From an uncultured Planktomarina sp. (lineage in GTDB: Bacteria; Pseudomonadota; Alphaproteobacteria; Rhodobacterales; Rhodobacteraceae), in contig CAJIZA010000007.1 in assembly GCA_905181815.1 (NCBI GenBank), forward strand, positions 84,911 to 148,910: 64,000 bases of DNA. The letters are read 5' to 3'. Shown piece by piece: positions 10,519 to 20,036 of the stretch. Every line of letters begins with the position of its first letter. The stretch's first letter is position 1. The position numbers and the translations under genes were made by a program. Below the pieces are notes generated by a model, which was not told where the DNA came from, searched no databases, and saw nothing but the letters and a program-made list of their open reading frames with translations.

Positions 10519-12609
10519 ATGACCCAACCTGTGACACTCTCGATGGCCGGCTCCATCGCCGTAATTGAGATCAATAACCCCCCAGTCAACGCGCTAAATC
10601 AGGTGGTGCGGCAAGGCTTGCGCGATGCTATCGTGCAAGCGGATACAGACACGGCCTTTACGGCCATCGTCATCATTGGAGCCGGGCGCAGCTTTCCTGC
10701 CGGGGCGGATATCAAAGAATTTGACCAGCCAATGCAGGATCCGCATTTGCCGGATGTGATCGATCGCATTGAAAGTTGCAGCAAACCGGTTGTGGCCGCG
10801 TTGCATGGCACAGCTTTGGGGGGCGGTTTTGAGATTGCCCTGGGCAGCCATTACCGCATCGCCGTGCCATCTGCGCGGGTGGGCCTGCCCGAAATTCATC
10901 TCGGGCTCATCCCCGGCGCCGGCGGCACGCAGCGCTTGCCGCGATTGTGTGGCGCCGCAATGGCGCTCGAGATTATGTTCAAAGGCACCCCCATCAGCGC
11001 GCAAGATGCTTTGACTGCCGGATTAATCGACCGTTTGGCAGAAGGGGATTTGCGCCAAGCCGCTTTGAACTATGCCGCGGAGCTCCAAACCCTGCGCCGC
11101 AGCAGCGATGCCATCTCCCACCTTGCGGACAAAGCCGCCTTCGAAGCGGCGTTGCAAAATGCAGCACAAACGGCCGCCAGCCGCATGCGCGGGCAAATGG
11201 CCCCACTGAAGATTGTCGATTGCGTGCGCGCCTGCATCACCCAACCTTTCGCGAATGGACGCCTGTTCGAAAGCGATTGCTTTTTTGAATGCCTTGCCTC
11301 TGAGCAATCCACAGGCATGATCCACGCCTTTTTTGCCCAGCGCGCCAGCGCCAAAGTTCCCGAAGCCAGCCGCGCAGAGCCACGCCCCCTAACCCGGCTT
11401 GGGGTCGTGGGCGGCGGCACTATGGGTGCAGGCATCACCGTCGCAGCCCTGAACAGCGGCCTGCCGGTCACGATGATCGAGCGCGATAAAGAAAGCTTGG
11501 CGCGGGGACGGGCCAATGTAGAGCAGGTCTATGATCGCCTGATTGCCAAAGGCCGCATGAGCGCGACGCAAAAATCTGATATTATGGCCCAGTATCAAAG
11601 CTCAACGGAATTTGCCGATCTGTCGGAGGTCGACATGGTGATCGAAGCAGTTTTTGAGCGGCTCGATATCAAACGCGGCGTGTTTGAACAGCTCGACAAA
11701 GTGCTAAAACCCGATGCGGTTTTGGCCTCCAACACGAGCTATATCGACATAGATGAAATTTCCAGTGCCACCAACCGCCGCGAAAACGTGCTGGGCCTGC
11801 ATTTTTTCAGCCCGGCAAATATCATGAAATTGCTCGAAATTGTTGTGCCGCAAGACGCGGCTGACGATGTGGTGGCTACAGGCTTTGCCTTGGCCAAAAT
11901 TTTGGGCAAAATTCCCGTACGTGCTGGCAATTCGCCCGGGTTCATCGGCAACCGCATTCTCGGAAAATATGGCGATTGCGCCGCCCATATGATGGAAGAC
12001 GGCGCCACGCCTTATGAAATTGATGCCGCAATTGTGGAGTTTGGCTATCCGATGGGCATCCATGCCATGTATGATCTGGCTGGTCTGGACATTGGATGGG
12101 ACAATCGCAAAGCCGCGCAGGACAAGCGCGATCCAGCGGAACGCTATGTTGAGATCGCCGACCGTATTTGTGAGCGCGGCTGGTTTGGGCAAAAAACCGG
12201 GCGCGGCTTCTACCTTTACCCGGGCGGTGCACGTATCGGAACGCCAGACCCTGAGATTCTTGCTCTGATAGAGGCGGAACGTGCCCAAAAATCCATCGCG
12301 GCCCGCAAATTCACCACTGACGAGATTATGGCGCGCTATCTGGCCGCTATGGTCAATGAAGCCTGTGACGTTCTGCGCGAAAGGGTGGCCTTGAAACCCT
12401 CAGATATCGATGTGACCTTCGTGCATGGCTATGGCTTCCCTAGATATCGAGGTGGGCCGATGAAATATGCAGACGGTTATGGTCTGGATCGACTGCTGGA
12501 CGATATCCGCCGCTATGGGCAGGACGATCCCATATTTTGGCAGGCCTCACCGTTATTGGAAGAACTGGTGGCCTCTGGGCAAACTTTCGACGACCTGAAC
12601 AAAGGATAG
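10519..12609 (+). CDS. FadB/FadJ-like bifunctional enoyl-CoA hydratase / 3-hydroxyacyl-CoA dehydrogenase
   Basis: 696 residues. The N-terminal crotonase domain (about 1-260) has the oxyanion-hole motifs and both catalytic glutamates: E105 in LGGGFEIALG and E125 in GLPEIHLGLIPGAGG. The NAD-binding domain begins with GVVGGGTMGAG (295-305), LHFFSPANIMKLLEIV holds the catalytic His, and SPGFIGNRIL leads into two C-terminal 3HCDH domains. It performs the hydration and NAD-dependent oxidation steps of beta-oxidation on S-3-hydroxyacyl-CoA. The length and domain order match the peroxisomal-type monofunctional-chain enzymes of alphaproteobacteria. No thiolase gene is in the window. It precedes the acyl-CoA dehydrogenase pair by four bases. 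Confidence 0.94.
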   Translation: MTQPVTLSMAGSIAVIEINNPPVNALNQVVRQGLRDAIVQADTDTAFTAIVIIGAGRSFPAGADIKEFDQPMQDPHLPDVIDRIESCSKPVVAALHGTALGGGFEIALGSHYRIAVPSARVGLPEIHLGLIPGAGGTQRLPRLCGAAMALEIMFKGTPISAQDALTAGLIDRLAEGDLRQAALNYAAELQTLRRSSDAISHLADKAAFEAALQNAAQTAASRMRGQMAPLKIVDCVRACITQPFANGRLFESDCFFECLASEQSTGMIHAFFAQRASAKVPEASRAEPRPLTRLGVVGGGTMGAGITVAALNSGLPVTMIERDKESLARGRANVEQVYDRLIAKGRMSATQKSDIMAQYQSSTEFADLSEVDMVIEAVFERLDIKRGVFEQLDKVLKPDAVLASNTSYIDIDEISSATNRRENVLGLHFFSPANIMKLLEIVVPQDAADDVVATGFALAKILGKIPVRAGNSPGFIGNRILGKYGDCAAHMMEDGATPYEIDAAIVEFGYPMGIHAMYDLAGLDIGWDNRKAAQDKRDPAERYVEIADRICERGWFGQKTGRGFYLYPGGARIGTPDPEILALIEAERAQKSIAARKFTTDEIMARYLAAMVNEACDVLRERVALKPSDIDVTFVHGYGFPRYRGGPMKYADGYGLDRLLDDIRRYGQDDPIFWQASPLLEELVASGQTFDDLNKG

Positions 12610-12613
12610 AGCT

Positions 12614-13810
12614 ATGGATCTGAACTTCACCGAAGCTGACCAGGCATTTCGCCAAGAAGTTATCGAATTTTTGAGAGTGGAATTACCAGCTGATATTTCG
12701 CGAAGGGTTCACGCGGACCTGCCCGTCAGCAAAGAGGACACAGAATTTTGGCATGCGGTTTTGCATAAACGCGGCTGGCTGACTTATAATTGGCCCAAAT
12801 CTTTTGGCGGTATTGGCTGGAGCCCCGTGCAACAATTTATCTTTGAGGAAGAATGCGCCGCCGCTGGCGCCCCGCGCATCTTGCCATTTGGCCTCAAAAT
12901 GCTGGCGCCCGTTTTGATAGCTTTCGGCTCAAAAGAGCAACAAGAGCATTGGCTCCCGCGCATGTGCGATGGCACTGACTGGTGGTGCCAAGGCTATTCA
13001 GAACCAGGATCTGGATCTGACTTGGCCAGTCTCAAAACGACAGCGGTTAAACAGGGCGATCACTATGTGATCAACGGCCAAAAAACTTGGACTACATTGG
13101 GCCAATACGCCAACATGATCTTTTGCCTCGTGCGAACGGACGGCGATTGCAAACCGCAAGCCGGTATTTCTTTCATCTTGGTTGATTTGGCAACGCCAGG
13201 TATTGAGATGCGCCCAATCCGCACGCTGGACGGGGGACAGGAAGTGAATGAGGTATTCTTCACAGATGTCCGCGTCCCTGCTTCAAACTTGGTGGGTGAG
13301 GAAAATAAGGGCTGGACCTATGCGAAGTACTTACTGGCCCATGAACGCAATGGCATCGCCAATGTCGGAATTTCAGGTCAGAAACTTGCTCGGCTCAAGC
13401 GCCTCTCCTTGACCCAAAAACGAAATGGAAAACCGCTGGCCGATGATCCATTGTTTGCGGCACGGCTGGCCCGTTTGGAGATAGAGCTACACAATCTGGA
13501 AACCACAAACTTGCGGGTTCTCGACGGGTTCTCGAAAGGCGCTGGACCCGGGCCAGAAAGTTCGATGTTGAAAATCATCGGATCAGAGTTGGAACAAAAC
13601 TTCGACGATCTCACGCGCCGCGCCTTGGGACGCCACGCACAGGCTCATACACCACAGGTGTTTGAGCCCGGCTACAATGGACCACAGGTGGCGCCACAAG
13701 ATATGGCCAATCAATCTGCCGCTTATTTCAACAAGCGCAAAGTGTCCATCTATGGTGGCTCAAATGAGATACAAAAAAACATCATAACCAAAATGATATT
13801 GGGGCTTTAA
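12614..13810 (+). CDS. Acyl-CoA dehydrogenase, large partner of a probable heteromeric pair
   Basis: 398-residue acyl-CoA dehydrogenase starting MDLNFTEADQAFRQEVIEFL. It has WWCQGYSEPGSGSDLASLKT and YVINGQKTWTTLGQYANM in the FAD/substrate core, and a C-terminal SIYGGSNEIQKNIITKMILG in which the residue matching the common catalytic Glu (YEGT) is Gly. This YGGSNEIQ form is characteristic of partners in two-subunit dehydrogenases acting on side chains of steroids, bile acids or other bulky acids. The second subunit follows four bases later. The operon position after the FadB-like gene places it in the same beta-oxidation pathway. Confidence 0.9.
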   Translation: MDLNFTEADQAFRQEVIEFLRVELPADISRRVHADLPVSKEDTEFWHAVLHKRGWLTYNWPKSFGGIGWSPVQQFIFEEECAAAGAPRILPFGLKMLAPVLIAFGSKEQQEHWLPRMCDGTDWWCQGYSEPGSGSDLASLKTTAVKQGDHYVINGQKTWTTLGQYANMIFCLVRTDGDCKPQAGISFILVDLATPGIEMRPIRTLDGGQEVNEVFFTDVRVPASNLVGEENKGWTYAKYLLAHERNGIANVGISGQKLARLKRLSLTQKRNGKPLADDPLFAARLARLEIELHNLETTNLRVLDGFSKGAGPGPESSMLKIIGSELEQNFDDLTRRALGRHAQAHTPQVFEPGYNGPQVAPQDMANQSAAYFNKRKVSIYGGSNEIQKNIITKMILGL

Positions 13811-13813
13811 GTT

Positions 13814-14908
13814 ATGGATTTTCAACCCACTGAGGAACGCCGCATGCTGGCGGATATGATTGGAAAATTCATTCAGAATGACTATCCACTGAAAGCGCGA
13901 ATAACGGCGGGCTCCAGCGCTTTAGGCTATTGCACTGCGGCCTATAGCACGATGGCACAACTGGGTTTGATCGGTGCATTGTTTGAGGAAGAGGTTGGCG
14001 GCTTTGGCGGCTCGGGGTTTGATATCGCCACCGTCTTCACAGAGCTGGGCAAAGGTTTGGTACTTGAACCGCTTAATGATACAGCACTGACCACCGGCTA
14101 TATTTTGGCGCAGACTGACCAGTTGGAACTTGTCGAACAGATCGTCCTTGGTGAAAAACGCGTGGCACTTGGCCTCATCGAAAATGGCGCAGATTATGAT
14201 TGGAGCGCGCCCGAGACGCTTGCGCGCCAAACAGGCGCGGCCTGGCAGTTGAACGGTGTAAAAACCTGTGTGAAATTCGCCCATGGGGCTGATGCGCTTA
14301 TTGTCAGTGCGCAAACACAATCGACGCCAGGGATCAGCTTATTTTTGATTGAGGCCGCGGCAGCAGGGCTCGCGGAGCATCCGTTCCAAACAGTCGATGG
14401 CGGCAACGCCTGCGAGATTACGCTGCACAATACACCTGCTCAGCTGTTGGCTGTGGAAGGAGCAGCCTATCCATTGATCGATGCCGCAGCCGCCCGCGCT
14501 ACTTTGGCCCTCTGCGCGGAGGCCTTGGGGTTGATGGAGCGAATTAAAGATATGACCATCGACTACATGCGCACGCGCAAACAATTCGGCAGCGAGCTGG
14601 GTAAATTTCAAGCTCTGCAACACCGCGTGGCGCAGATGCTGCTCGAAATCGAGCAGGCAAAATCGGCAGTCATCAATGCTGCGAATGATTTGCAGGCCCC
14701 CACCGATGAACGAAACCGCGCCATATCCGCGGCAAAATATTCCATTGGCCGGATTGGCTGTGCCGTTGCTGAAGAGGCGATCCAGCTGCACGGCGGCATT
14801 GGTATGACTTGGGAGTATGATTTGGGGCATTTCGCCAAGCGGCTTGTTATGATTGACCACGAATGGGGGGATCAAGACTTCCACATGATGCGCTTCGCTC
14901 AAAGCTGA
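13814..14908 (+). CDS. Acyl-CoA dehydrogenase, small partner of a probable heteromeric pair
   Basis: 364 residues, opening MDFQPTEERRMLADMIGKFI, a style typical of the shorter subunit in paired acyl-CoA dehydrogenases. The central beta domain is divergent. The C-terminal domain keeps DYMRTRKQFGSELGKFQALQ and EEAIQLHGGIGMTWEYDLGH. It lacks a canonical EGT catalytic motif at its end. The three-base gap to its partner and the end of the operon directly behind it suggest co-folding as an alpha2-beta2 complex; this is inference from family precedent. Confidence 0.88.
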   Translation: MDFQPTEERRMLADMIGKFIQNDYPLKARITAGSSALGYCTAAYSTMAQLGLIGALFEEEVGGFGGSGFDIATVFTELGKGLVLEPLNDTALTTGYILAQTDQLELVEQIVLGEKRVALGLIENGADYDWSAPETLARQTGAAWQLNGVKTCVKFAHGADALIVSAQTQSTPGISLFLIEAAAAGLAEHPFQTVDGGNACEITLHNTPAQLLAVEGAAYPLIDAAAARATLALCAEALGLMERIKDMTIDYMRTRKQFGSELGKFQALQHRVAQMLLEIEQAKSAVINAANDLQAPTDERNRAISAAKYSIGRIGCAVAEEAIQLHGGIGMTWEYDLGHFAKRLVMIDHEWGDQDFHMMRFAQS

Positions 14909-15122
14909 CGGGCGACACAGGTCTCTCTACAATACCTCCACCCTACTGGCGCCTTGTGGCGTATGATGAGCTATCCATAAGTATATAAAAATAAAAAATA
15001 TACTTTTTCCACTAAAATAATCTATTCGGTAGTGCCGTGACACCAGCCTTTTGGATATTCTCAGGGTGACAAAATCGCAATTTTTGAATTCCCAGCAGTG
15101 ACCGAATGGGCGTAAGGTCAGA

Positions 15123-15856
15123 ATGCTTGCAATCACCGATAGCCCACTCGCCCGTTCCACTGAGGTCATTGGCACCTATGGGCCAATCAAACTGCGCGAT
15201 CTTGAGGCGCATATGTCATTCTCACGCTCTGCCTTGCAACGGATTTGCGCACAACTGGAGGCACTAAATTGGGCGCGGCGTCGGGTCTTGGATAAAGCCT
15301 ATGCTCTCACTTATGCCATTGATGATTTTTTGCTTCAGCGCAATTTTCAGCCCCTGAAGTGGATCAAGTTCAGCCCGTTTTGACCATGGCAAATGCAGAG
15401 GGTTGCTATGACGTCACACTCTCTATGTTCAAAAGCAAAACACGACTTGTAGATGCCGACAGCACCAAGCCACCAGTCGACTGGACCACCGAGCATTCTT
15501 TAGTTTTCTCAAATGCAGCACTTTCTGCGCAGTCAGTGATGTCAGAGCAAGCACAAAAAACTCTCATCGCCAAAGCCACGACCCAAGCAAACCAGGAGGA
15601 GCAGACCGAGCTGCAAATGGGTAAATACCACCAAGAGGTCCGTAAAGCCCGGATGCGCGGTTATGTGCTTGATGCAACCCTGCCGTCCATCTCTTTCAGC
15701 TGGCGAGCAGAAACCGGCGTTATTTGCACGTTGACCGTTGAGCTAGCCGCAGCGACCTGCACTGCGCGGCAAGAGGTCCTTGACGGCCATCGGCAAATTA
15801 TGGAAGGATTTTTATCATATGCGACGATCATTTTCAATCAGATTTGGCGGCCATGA
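15123..15856 (+). pseudogene. IclR-family regulator split by a frameshift
   Basis: Two overlapping frames make one IclR-type protein. The first (from 15123) holds the winged helix (GPIKLRDLEAHMSFSRSALQ then RICAQLEALNWARRR) and runs out after DFLLQRNFQPLKWIKFSPF. The second continues in another frame with PEVDQVQPVLTMANAEGCYD and a complete effector-domain-like region to 15856. The break is at the CCCC run near 15350-15356; adding one C restores a continuous frame reading QPPEVDQVQPVL. Either the gene is inactivated or there is a homopolymer sequencing error. It lies just before an acyl-CoA dehydrogenase that it probably once controlled. The N-terminus is slightly short for the family. Confidence 0.75.
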
Positions 15857-15966
15857 GTGAGCAACACGCCTACGGCTAAAACAAATCGCAAGCTCCCACC
15901 CATCTGTTTCTTGTCATGTTGCGCAGGACGGCCTACCTACGGGATAAGTACCAAAGGAGGCGCAGC

Positions 15967-17127
15967 GTGTACCAGCCCGGTGAAACCTATAACGATATTC
16001 GCGAGGCCGTTGGCAAACTCTGCGCAGAATTTCCCGGAAGCTACTGGCGTGCACTGGATAGAGAGATGGCTTATCCGGCTGCTTTTGTGCAGGCTCTGAC
16101 TGAGGCTGGATGGCTGGGCGCTTTGATTCCTGAAAATTTTGGTGGATCAGGCCTGCCGCTCTCAGCTGCGGCCGTCATTTTGGAAGAAATCCACAGATCA
16201 GGGGGCAATGCTGGGGCTTGTCATGCACAGATGTATACCATGGGAACCCTATTGCGGCATGGCTCAGAGGCGCAAAAACACCAGTACCTGCCTAAAATCG
16301 CAGATGGGACCCTGCGGTTGCAGGCCTTTGGTGTAACCGAGCCCAGCTCAGGTACCGATACAGGCGCGTTGCGCACCACCGCCAAACGCGATGGGTCAAC
16401 TTATGTTATCAATGGGCAGAAAATTTGGACCAGCCGAGCAGAGCATTCCGACCTCATGCTGCTTTTGGCACGCACGACACCGCTGGAAGAGGGGATGAAG
16501 AAGACCCAAGGTCTCTCTGTTTTGCTGGTCGATATGCGCGAAGCACTGGGCAACGGTCTCACCCTACGGCCTATCCGCACCATGATGAACCATGCGACCA
16601 CAGAGGTCTTTTTTGACAATCTACGCGTGCCGGCAGAAAACTTGATCGGCGAGGAGGGCAAAGGATTTCGCTATATCCTCTCAGGCATGAATGCCGAACG
16701 TATTTTAATTGCCTCTGAATGTATTGGCGATGCGAAATGGTTTATCGAACACTCGGTGGCCTATGCCAAAGACCGCCAAGTCTTTGATCGCCCGATCGGG
16801 CAAAACCAAGGCATACAATTTCCCATTGCAAAGGCCTATACCAATATGCGCGCCGCTGAGTTGATGGTGAAAGAGGCGCTGGCCCTCTACGAAAACGATG
16901 GCAATCCCGGCGCTGAGGCCAATATGGCCAAAATGCTGGCAGCGGATGCCTCAAATGAAGCCGCCAATGTTGCGGTGCAAACCCATGGTGGGTTTGGCTT
17001 TGCTGAAGAATATGACATTGAGCGCAAGTTTAGAGAAACGCGGCTCTATCAAGTAGCGCCGATCTCAACGAATTTGATCCTGTCCTATCTCGCCGAACAT
17101 GTTTTGGATCTACCGCGCTCATATTGA
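15967..17127 (+). CDS. Acyl-CoA dehydrogenase
   Basis: 386 residues from a GTG at 15967, chosen because AAAGGAGG (15953-15960) sits six bases ahead; the longer ATG frame at 15916 places this ribosome site inside the gene. Core motifs are FGVTEPSSGTDTGALRTTA, YVINGQKIWTSRAEHSDLM and VFFDNLRVPAENLIGEEGKG. The C-terminus has AVQTHGGFGFAEEYDIERKF and RLYQVAPISTNLI, where Gln-Val stands in place of the usual EGT; this belongs to a subgroup of acyl-CoA dehydrogenases with an unclear catalytic base. It stands alone behind the broken IclR gene, outside the TetR operon. Confidence 0.9.
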   Translation: MYQPGETYNDIREAVGKLCAEFPGSYWRALDREMAYPAAFVQALTEAGWLGALIPENFGGSGLPLSAAAVILEEIHRSGGNAGACHAQMYTMGTLLRHGSEAQKHQYLPKIADGTLRLQAFGVTEPSSGTDTGALRTTAKRDGSTYVINGQKIWTSRAEHSDLMLLLARTTPLEEGMKKTQGLSVLLVDMREALGNGLTLRPIRTMMNHATTEVFFDNLRVPAENLIGEEGKGFRYILSGMNAERILIASECIGDAKWFIEHSVAYAKDRQVFDRPIGQNQGIQFPIAKAYTNMRAAELMVKEALALYENDGNPGAEANMAKMLAADASNEAANVAVQTHGGFGFAEEYDIERKFRETRLYQVAPISTNLILSYLAEHVLDLPRSY

Positions 17128-17137
17128 AACAAAGCCC

Positions 17138-17174
17138 TTGCCCCTGCCAGCCTAGAAAAGTTGTGGCAGGGACA
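17138..17174. terminator. Bidirectional hairpin between convergent genes
   Basis: CCCTGCCA (17142-17149) pairs with TGGCAGGG (17164-17171), extended by TTG/CAA at the base. It lies between the acyl-CoA dehydrogenase and the convergent quinone oxidoreductase. The T-run is weak, so it may be rho-assisted. Confidence 0.6.
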
Positions 17175-17185
17175 AAAGAGAACGC

Positions 17186-18160
17186 CTAGACTGTTAGGAT
17201 GGTCGAGCCAGTTGTGCGACGCGCCTCCAATGCATCATGCGCCGCTGTGACATCTTCCAAAGCAAACTCTTGACCAATCACAATTTTCACCTCGCCAGAT
17301 ATGACCTTCGAAAAGAGATGCCGCGCCATCTCCTGGCAATCTTCATGCTTGCCAATATGGGTAAAGAGCGTTGGGCGGGTGATTTTCAGCGAACCTTTCG
17401 CCCCCAATTGGGCCAAGTTGAACGGCGGTACTGGACCCGAGGCATTGCCGAAAGTGATCATCATGCCCAGCGGCTTGAGGCTGTTGAGGGATCCTTCAAA
17501 AGTGCTCTCACCCACAGAATCCATCACCACATCAACCCCCGCACCCCCAGTTAATTCTTTGACCTTCTCTTCGAAGTTTTCCAACATATAGTTGATGCAA
17601 TGCGTTGCCCCATGGTCCAAAGCCAATTGGCATTTTTCATCGCTGCCAGCGGTGCCAATCAGGGTAATGCCCTCTGACTTGGCCCATTGGCAGGCAATTA
17701 AACCGACGCCGCCTGCTGCTGCATGAAACAAAACCGTATCGCCTTTACTCAGCGGCGTGGTGCGATGAAAGAGATATTGCACTGTCATGCCCTGAAGCAT
17801 CATCGCCGCGCCCTGCTCGAAGCTGATCTCGTCGGGCAAAGGACAAACCTGCGCCGACGGCATCACGCGGCGCTCACAATAAGAGCCCGGCGGCATAGAG
17901 GCATAGGCCACACGGTCCCCAACCTTCACATGGGTGACACCTGCCCCCACAGCTTCAATCACACCGGCCGCCTCCATGCCAAGGGCCTGAGGCAAGGGCA
18001 GAGGGTAGAGTCCTGTGCGCTGATAAACGTCTATATAATTGAGCCCACAGGCTTTATGAGCGATGCGCACCTGCCCATCACCGGGTTCTCCGGCTGGCAT
18101 ATCCACAATTTTCAGTTGATCCGAACCCCCAAATTCTTTAATCACAACAGTCTTATTCAT
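17186..18160 (-). CDS. NADPH:quinone oxidoreductase (zinc-free MDR family)
   Basis: 324 residues, QorA-like. The start at 18160 follows AAGGAG by seven bases and gives MNKTVVIKEFGGSDQL; the longer frame to 18280 has no family resemblance. It shows the quinone oxidoreductase signature LFHAAAGGVGLIACQWAK (Rossmann AAxGGVG), plus ALGMEAAGVIEAVGAGV and VKVGDRVAY. No structural-zinc cysteines are visible. These enzymes reduce quinones or other electrophiles with NADPH. It may be linked to the preceding catabolic genes only by position. Confidence 0.9.
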   Translation of the reverse strand: MNKTVVIKEFGGSDQLKIVDMPAGEPGDGQVRIAHKACGLNYIDVYQRTGLYPLPLPQALGMEAAGVIEAVGAGVTHVKVGDRVAYASMPPGSYCERRVMPSAQVCPLPDEISFEQGAAMMLQGMTVQYLFHRTTPLSKGDTVLFHAAAGGVGLIACQWAKSEGITLIGTAGSDEKCQLALDHGATHCINYMLENFEEKVKELTGGAGVDVVMDSVGESTFEGSLNSLKPLGMMITFGNASGPVPPFNLAQLGAKGSLKITRPTLFTHIGKHEDCQEMARHLFSKVISGEVKIVIGQEFALEDVTAAHDALEARRTTGSTILTV

Positions 18161-18280
18161 CACGCTCTCCTTAGTTGAGAAATGAGTGTAGCGCATTGCG
18201 GTGCCGGTACAATCGCGAATTCCACTGAGATGACATCTACGGCGCTGGTCACCTTCGGCCTTTGACCTTAGGATCAGCAC

Positions 18281-18871
18281 ATGATTACATTTTCCCTTGC
18301 CATAGTCCTCATGCTTGCCACCCCCGGCCCCGGAGTTCTGTCCGCCGCTGGTGTCGGTGCTGGGTTTGGAGCCGCGGCTGGACTCCGCTACGTGGCTGGG
18401 CTCTGTATTGGGCAGGCCTTGGTTTATACGGCCGTCGCCGCGGGCCTGTCAGCCTTCGTGCTCGACACTCCGTGGTTGCGGATCACATTAATGACAGTGT
18501 CGTTTTTGTATCTGCTGTATTTAGCAAGCCGGATCGCTTTCGCCGGCGCGCAAGTGGCCTTCATTAGATCCGAAAACCCGCCCGGGCTCATGGCCGGTTT
18601 GCTCTTGCAGCCCATCAACCCGAAGGCCTACGCGGTGCTCACCGCTTTAATCACCGGATTTCCAATCTATGAGAACGCCTATTGGAGCGAAGTGGCCATA
18701 AAATTTGTCATTCTGAACCTGATTTGGGTGCCGATCCATGTGATTTGGGTCCTTTTTGGCGTCTCCCTCAAGCGGCTTAACCTCTCGCCTAAAGCGCAAC
18801 GGGCGATCAATATATCCATGGCCCTGTCAATGCTACTCGTGGTTGGCCTCGCCGCTTGGACCCTGCTCTAA
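18281..18871 (+). CDS. LysE/RhtB-family amino-acid exporter
   Basis: 196 residues, almost entirely hydrophobic, with about six membrane segments. The N-terminal [20 protein letters not shown] matches the family pattern (TPGP followed by a small-residue-rich helix), and [18 protein letters not shown] is the conserved NPK region. Substrate is unknown; family members export amino acids or related metabolites. The 3' end overlaps the convergent recO gene by 39 bases. Confidence 0.85.
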   Translation: MITFSLAIVLMLATPGPGVLSAAGVGAGFGAAAGLRYVAGLCIGQALVYTAVAAGLSAFVLDTPWLRITLMTVSFLYLLYLASRIAFAGAQVAFIRSENPPGLMAGLLLQPINPKAYAVLTALITGFPIYENAYWSEVAIKFVILNLIWVPIHVIWVLFGVSLKRLNLSPKAQRAINISMALSMLLVVGLAAWTLL

Positions 18872-19600
18872 GCGGGCCGTACGAAACAAGCGCTCAACCA
18901 GCCGCTTTCGGGCTGAGGGCAACGCCCGATCCCCCAGGGATGGCGCTAACCATTTTTCCAAAAAATGCCCTGTGGTGCGCAATCCTTCGGAAATCTCACT
19001 ATTGTCCGCAACACTTTGCCCAATCATACTGGGCGCAAGTGGCAACAGCTGTGTCTTCCAGCGCCCCGCATGATGTGCCGCCACGGCCCTACCAGATTTT
19101 GGAGACACATAAGCCAGATCCTCAGTCGTGCCAGACACCGCGCAACAGCTGAGATCCAAACCAAAGCCCAAATCCTCCAACAGCTGCATTTCCCAGTGCA
19201 AATAGGCCAACGGCCAAGCCTCTGTGACGCAAATCAAATCCAAAAGATTGATCGAGGCGCTATAGAGTGCCCCATGCACCTCGCGCTCTGGTAAAGCGAA
19301 GCTCAAAAGCCCAACAACAGATGTCAAACCGGCCAGGGCCAAAGGATCTGCCATGACTTGCGCGGCCCGGCTGCGCAAAGGTTCAACCGCAAATGCACCG
19401 ATATGCTCTTCAAGCCTGGCTTTCCAGACCACCTCAAATTGACTGCCAGGCTGCAAAATAGGGGCTTGCTTGCGCCCAGCGCCACCGCGCACAACACCAG
19501 CATGTTTTCCATGATGTTCTGTGAAAACCTCAACGATGACGGCCGATTCACCATGCTTGCGCACAGCCAATAAAACTCCCTCATCCCGCCATTCTATCAA
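18833..19600 (-). CDS. recO: DNA repair protein RecO
   Basis: 255 residues. The N-terminal OB fold starts [20 protein letters not shown] and includes [19 protein letters not shown]; the C-terminal part has [20 protein letters not shown] and [10 protein letters not shown] in the family order. RecO loads RecA on SSB-coated DNA in the RecFOR pathway. It is the last gene of the housekeeping run rpoZ...era-DUF1491-recO on the minus strand and overlaps the convergent exporter gene. Confidence 0.95.
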   Translation of the reverse strand: MIEWRDEGVLLAVRKHGESAVIVEVFTEHHGKHAGVVRGGAGRKQAPILQPGSQFEVVWKARLEEHIGAFAVEPLRSRAAQVMADPLALAGLTSVVGLLSFALPEREVHGALYSASINLLDLICVTEAWPLAYLHWEMQLLEDLGFGLDLSCCAVSGTTEDLAYVSPKSGRAVAAHHAGRWKTQLLPLAPSMIGQSVADNSEISEGLRTTGHFLEKWLAPSLGDRALPSARKRLVERLFRTARLEQGPSGEANHE

Positions 19601-19703
19601 AACATAGACCCCAACTCACATTAGGAAGGCACAGACCGGCCCCGTATTGGCCCAGTCTATCCAGACGCCTGGATAATGTTAAGCGCTTTACCGCGGCCCA
19701 TGG

Positions 19704-20036
19704 CTATTCGCTCAAACCGGGTTCATCGAGCAAATGACGCCCGCGCCGGTCTTCCACTTCAATCACCCAAAGATCTTGATCAAAGCCCCGCTGGCGGGCA
19801 ATCGCACGGTCCAAATCGAACTCATCCCCCGAAATCAGCTCCACCCAATTGCGCGCGCCGCTTTTCAAATCAAAAGAGCGCTGAAAAACGATGCCCTGCC
19901 CATCCAAAAGGTTGAGCTTGACCAAAACCGCCCCCGCCGTGGCGTCTCCCCGCTGGACAACGAAGGCCGGGATATCAGCAAGGCGCAGGCGCGTGAGATA
20001 GGCAGAGACCCAAATATCGCTGGTCAGGCGGATCAT
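19704..20036 (-). CDS. DUF1491 family protein
   Basis: 110 residues from the ATG at 20036, which overlaps the era stop codon as ATGA. The sequence has the full conserved pattern of DUF1491: RLTSDIWVSAYLTRLRLADI, PAFVVQRGDATAGAVLVKLN and DLWVIEVEDRRGRHLLDEPG. Function is unknown. Its fixed place between era and recO in Rhodobacterales suggests a housekeeping role, but nothing in the sequence shows catalysis. Confidence 0.88.
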   Translation of the reverse strand: MIRLTSDIWVSAYLTRLRLADIPAFVVQRGDATAGAVLVKLNLLDGQGIVFQRSFDLKSGARNWVELISGDEFDLDRAIARQRGFDQDLWVIEVEDRRGRHLLDEPGLSE

